The translations under genes and the position numbers were made by a program. From Pedobacter sp. UBA5917 (GTDB lineage: Bacteria > Bacteroidota > Bacteroidia > Sphingobacteriales > Sphingobacteriaceae), in contig NZ_DJDT01000146.1 of the NCBI RefSeq assembly GCF_002432345.1, positions 1-7,799 on the forward strand: a DNA stretch of 7,799 bases, given 5' to 3'. The notes under the pieces were generated by a model. It worked only from the letters and a program-made list of their open reading frames with translations, had not been told where the DNA came from and did no database searches. Positions 6,538 to 7,799 of the stretch are shown here, one piece after another. How positions within the stretch are numbered: position 1 is the first letter of the stretch; every line of letters begins with the position of its first letter.

Positions 6538-7584
6538 ATGATAGCTGCAAAAGGATACGCTGTTCACAGCCAAACCGATAAATTGGCTCCATGGAATTTC
6601 GATAGAAGGAACGTTGGACCGAAAGATGTATTAATTGAAATTTTATTTAGCGGTATATGCCATTCTGATATCCACCAGGTAAGGAGCGAATGGGGACCGG
6701 CAAGGTATCCGATGGTGCCAGGACATGAAATTGTTGGCCGCATTACCGAAGTTGGCTCGCAGGTTACCAAGTTTAAAGTAGGCGAGCTGGCAGGTATCGG
6801 CTGTATGGTTGATAGCTGTAAAGAATGCCCGACCTGTAGGGGCGGTCAGCAGCAATTTTGCGAAAAAGGAGAAACTGTTTGGACCTACAACAGTGTAGAG
6901 CGCGATAAAACTACACCAACTTACGGTGGTTATTCGAACAAAATTGTTTGTACCGAAGAATTTGTGGTACATGTTTCAGATAAATTGCCTTTGGCAGGTG
7001 TTGCTCCTTTATTATGCGCCGGTATTACCACTTATTCGCCCATCAAACGTTGGGGAATTACAAAAGGACATAAAGTTGCGGTTTTAGGTTTAGGTGGTTT
7101 AGGCCACATGGCTGTTAAATTTGCAGTTGCCTTTGGTGCCGAAGTAACAGTTTTAAGTACTTCGCCTTCAAAAGAAGCCGATGCCAGAAATTTAGGCGCA
7201 CATAACTTCGTCATTACCAAAGACCCTGAACAGTTAAAACAATACGCCAAACATTTCGATTTTATTATCGATTCGGTATCTGCACCGCACGATTATGAAA
7301 TGTATTTCAAATTGTTGAATGTAAATGGAGTACATATCTGTGTGGGGATACCTGCAGAGCCGATTAAATTTCCGGGCTCTGGTTTAATGCACGGTAACCG
7401 TGTTTTAACCGCTTCGAGCATTGGTGGGATTGAAGAAACACAGGAAATGCTTGATTTCTGTGCCGCACACGATATTGTTTCGGATGTGGAGGTGATTAAC
7501 ATCAATTATGTAAACGAAGCTTATGAACGCGTACTGAACAGTGATGTGAAATACCGTTTCGTAATTGATATGGATACGATATAA
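6538..7584 (+). CDS. yahK: Zinc-dependent alcohol dehydrogenase / aldehyde reductase (YahK-like)
   Basis: Cytoplasmic medium-chain dehydrogenase of the cinnamyl-alcohol-dehydrogenase group, 348 residues against about 349 in E. coli YahK, which it resembles from end to end (for example CHSDIHQVRSEW, APLLCAGITTYSP, TQEMLDFCA, NEAYERVL). YahK-type enzymes mainly reduce aldehydes to alcohols with NADPH. Catalytic zinc ligands are Cys41, His63 (GHE) and Cys160. Structural zinc ligands are Cys94, 97, 100 and 108. The Rossmann motif is GLGGLGH (184-190), and the following STSPSK (207-212) is the kind of loop associated with NADP(H) rather than NAD(H). It lies on the same strand as the aldehyde oxidase operon but 374 bases away, with its own possible promoter. 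The leader has no Shine-Dalgarno. The common shared substrate class (aldehydes) suggests a linked detoxification role; this is inference. Confidence 0.93.
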   Translation: MIAAKGYAVHSQTDKLAPWNFDRRNVGPKDVLIEILFSGICHSDIHQVRSEWGPARYPMVPGHEIVGRITEVGSQVTKFKVGELAGIGCMVDSCKECPTCRGGQQQFCEKGETVWTYNSVERDKTTPTYGGYSNKIVCTEEFVVHVSDKLPLAGVAPLLCAGITTYSPIKRWGITKGHKVAVLGLGGLGHMAVKFAVAFGAEVTVLSTSPSKEADARNLGAHNFVITKDPEQLKQYAKHFDFIIDSVSAPHDYEMYFKLLNVNGVHICVGIPAEPIKFPGSGLMHGNRVLTASSIGGIEETQEMLDFCAAHDIVSDVEVININYVNEAYERVLNSDVKYRFVIDMDTI

Positions 7585-7597
7585 TACTTTAAACCAT

Positions 7598-7691
7598 CAT
7601 TGCGAGAAGGCTTTTTCAGCCGACGAAGCAATCTATTACGCAGATTAATAGCAATCGTTGTTAGATTGCTTCGTCGTTCCTCCTCGTAATG
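7598..7691. repeat. REP/MITE-like palindromic repeat, copy 2 (inverted relative to copy 1)
   Basis: Outer arms are CATTGCGAG (7598-7606) and CTCGTAATG (7683-7691), pairing with one wobble. The inner arms CGACGAAGCAATCTA (7621-7635) and 7662-7676 form a perfect 15-bp stem. A GGCT-TTTTC-AGCC mini-hairpin (7609-7621) sits on the left. The order of parts is the reverse of the element at 1444-1552, so the two are in opposite orientation. It starts 13 bases after the yahK-like stop codon. Confidence 0.8.
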
Positions 7692-7708
7692 ACGATCAAT
7701 TATATAGT

Positions 7709-7748
7709 AAAAAAAGCGTCCAGATTTTTATATCTGAACGCTTTTTTT
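7709..7748. terminator. Probable bidirectional intrinsic terminator
   Basis: AGCGT (7715-7719) pairs with ACGCT (7738-7742) and CAGAT (7721-7725) with ATCTG (7732-7736), separated by one C/A mismatch. The stem is flanked by an A-run on the left (7709-7715) and seven T's on the right (7742-7748), so it should work in both directions. It would end the yahK-like transcript and, possibly, a leftward gene beyond the window. Confidence 0.82.
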
Positions 7749-7758
7749 GTTTAAAAAG

Positions 7759-7799
7759 GCCGTCATCTCGACTGAAACGTAGTGGAATGGAGATCCTTC
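7759..7799. repeat. Start of a dispersed repeat, cut by window end
   Basis: The stretch beginning GGCCGTCATCTCGACTGAA and running to the window end resembles intergenic repeats often seen in Sphingobacteriaceae (CGTCATCTCGACTGAA followed by a GTGGAATGGAGA-type segment). ATCTC (7765-7769) can pair with GAGAT (7790-7794), and the element is probably longer than what is visible. The family assignment rests on memory of similar sequences, not on a second copy in this window. Confidence 0.4.

Overview
The window looks like chromosomal DNA from a Bacteroidota bacterium, probably a Sphingobacteriaceae/Pedobacter-like species. Three things suggest this: moderately AT-rich DNA; start codons preceded by A/T-rich leaders instead of Shine-Dalgarno sequences (at the ketosynthase, the first aldehyde oxidase gene and the alcohol dehydrogenase), with a Bacteroidota-type TAnnTTTG box upstream of the last one; and intergenic spaces full of dispersed hairpin repeats. 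The taxon is inferred from style and protein resemblance and was not tested by a search.

Layout. (1) 1-98: a strong hairpin whose T-tract faces left, then a FabF-type 3-oxoacyl-ACP synthase (99-1349, +) closed by a textbook intrinsic terminator (1378-1414). (2) 1415-1607: noncoding space with a REP/MITE-like palindromic repeat (1444-1552). (3) 1608-2258 (-): a YceH/UPF0502 (DUF480) winged-helix protein. (4) 2434-6163 (+): a tightly packed three-gene operon for a periplasmic aldehyde oxidase of the PaoABC/YagTSR type. Its subunits are a Tat-targeted 2x[2Fe-2S] protein, an FAD subunit carrying the extra [4Fe-4S] insertion, and the molybdopterin catalytic subunit. (5) 6164-6537: a gene-free spacer with two direct repeats exactly 240 bp apart, enclosing at least five small hairpins; four of these share a TCGTT/AACGA core. 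(6) 6538-7584 (+): a YahK-like zinc-dependent, probably NADPH-dependent, aldehyde reductase. (7) 7585-7799: a second REP/MITE-like element in inverted orientation to the first, a probably bidirectional terminator, and the start of another dispersed repeat cut off by the window edge.

How the genes may work together. The oxidase would convert (probably aromatic) aldehydes to acids in the periplasm. The YahK-like enzyme would reduce aldehydes that reach the cytoplasm to alcohols. Side by side they make a plausible two-compartment aldehyde-detoxification locus, though the repeat-rich spacer means they may not share a transcript. The ketosynthase and YceH have no evident link to this.

No phage, IS transposase, CRISPR, defence or secondary-metabolite core is visible. 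The least explained part is the structured repeat DNA, especially 6163-6440. The protein-coding content belongs to known families.
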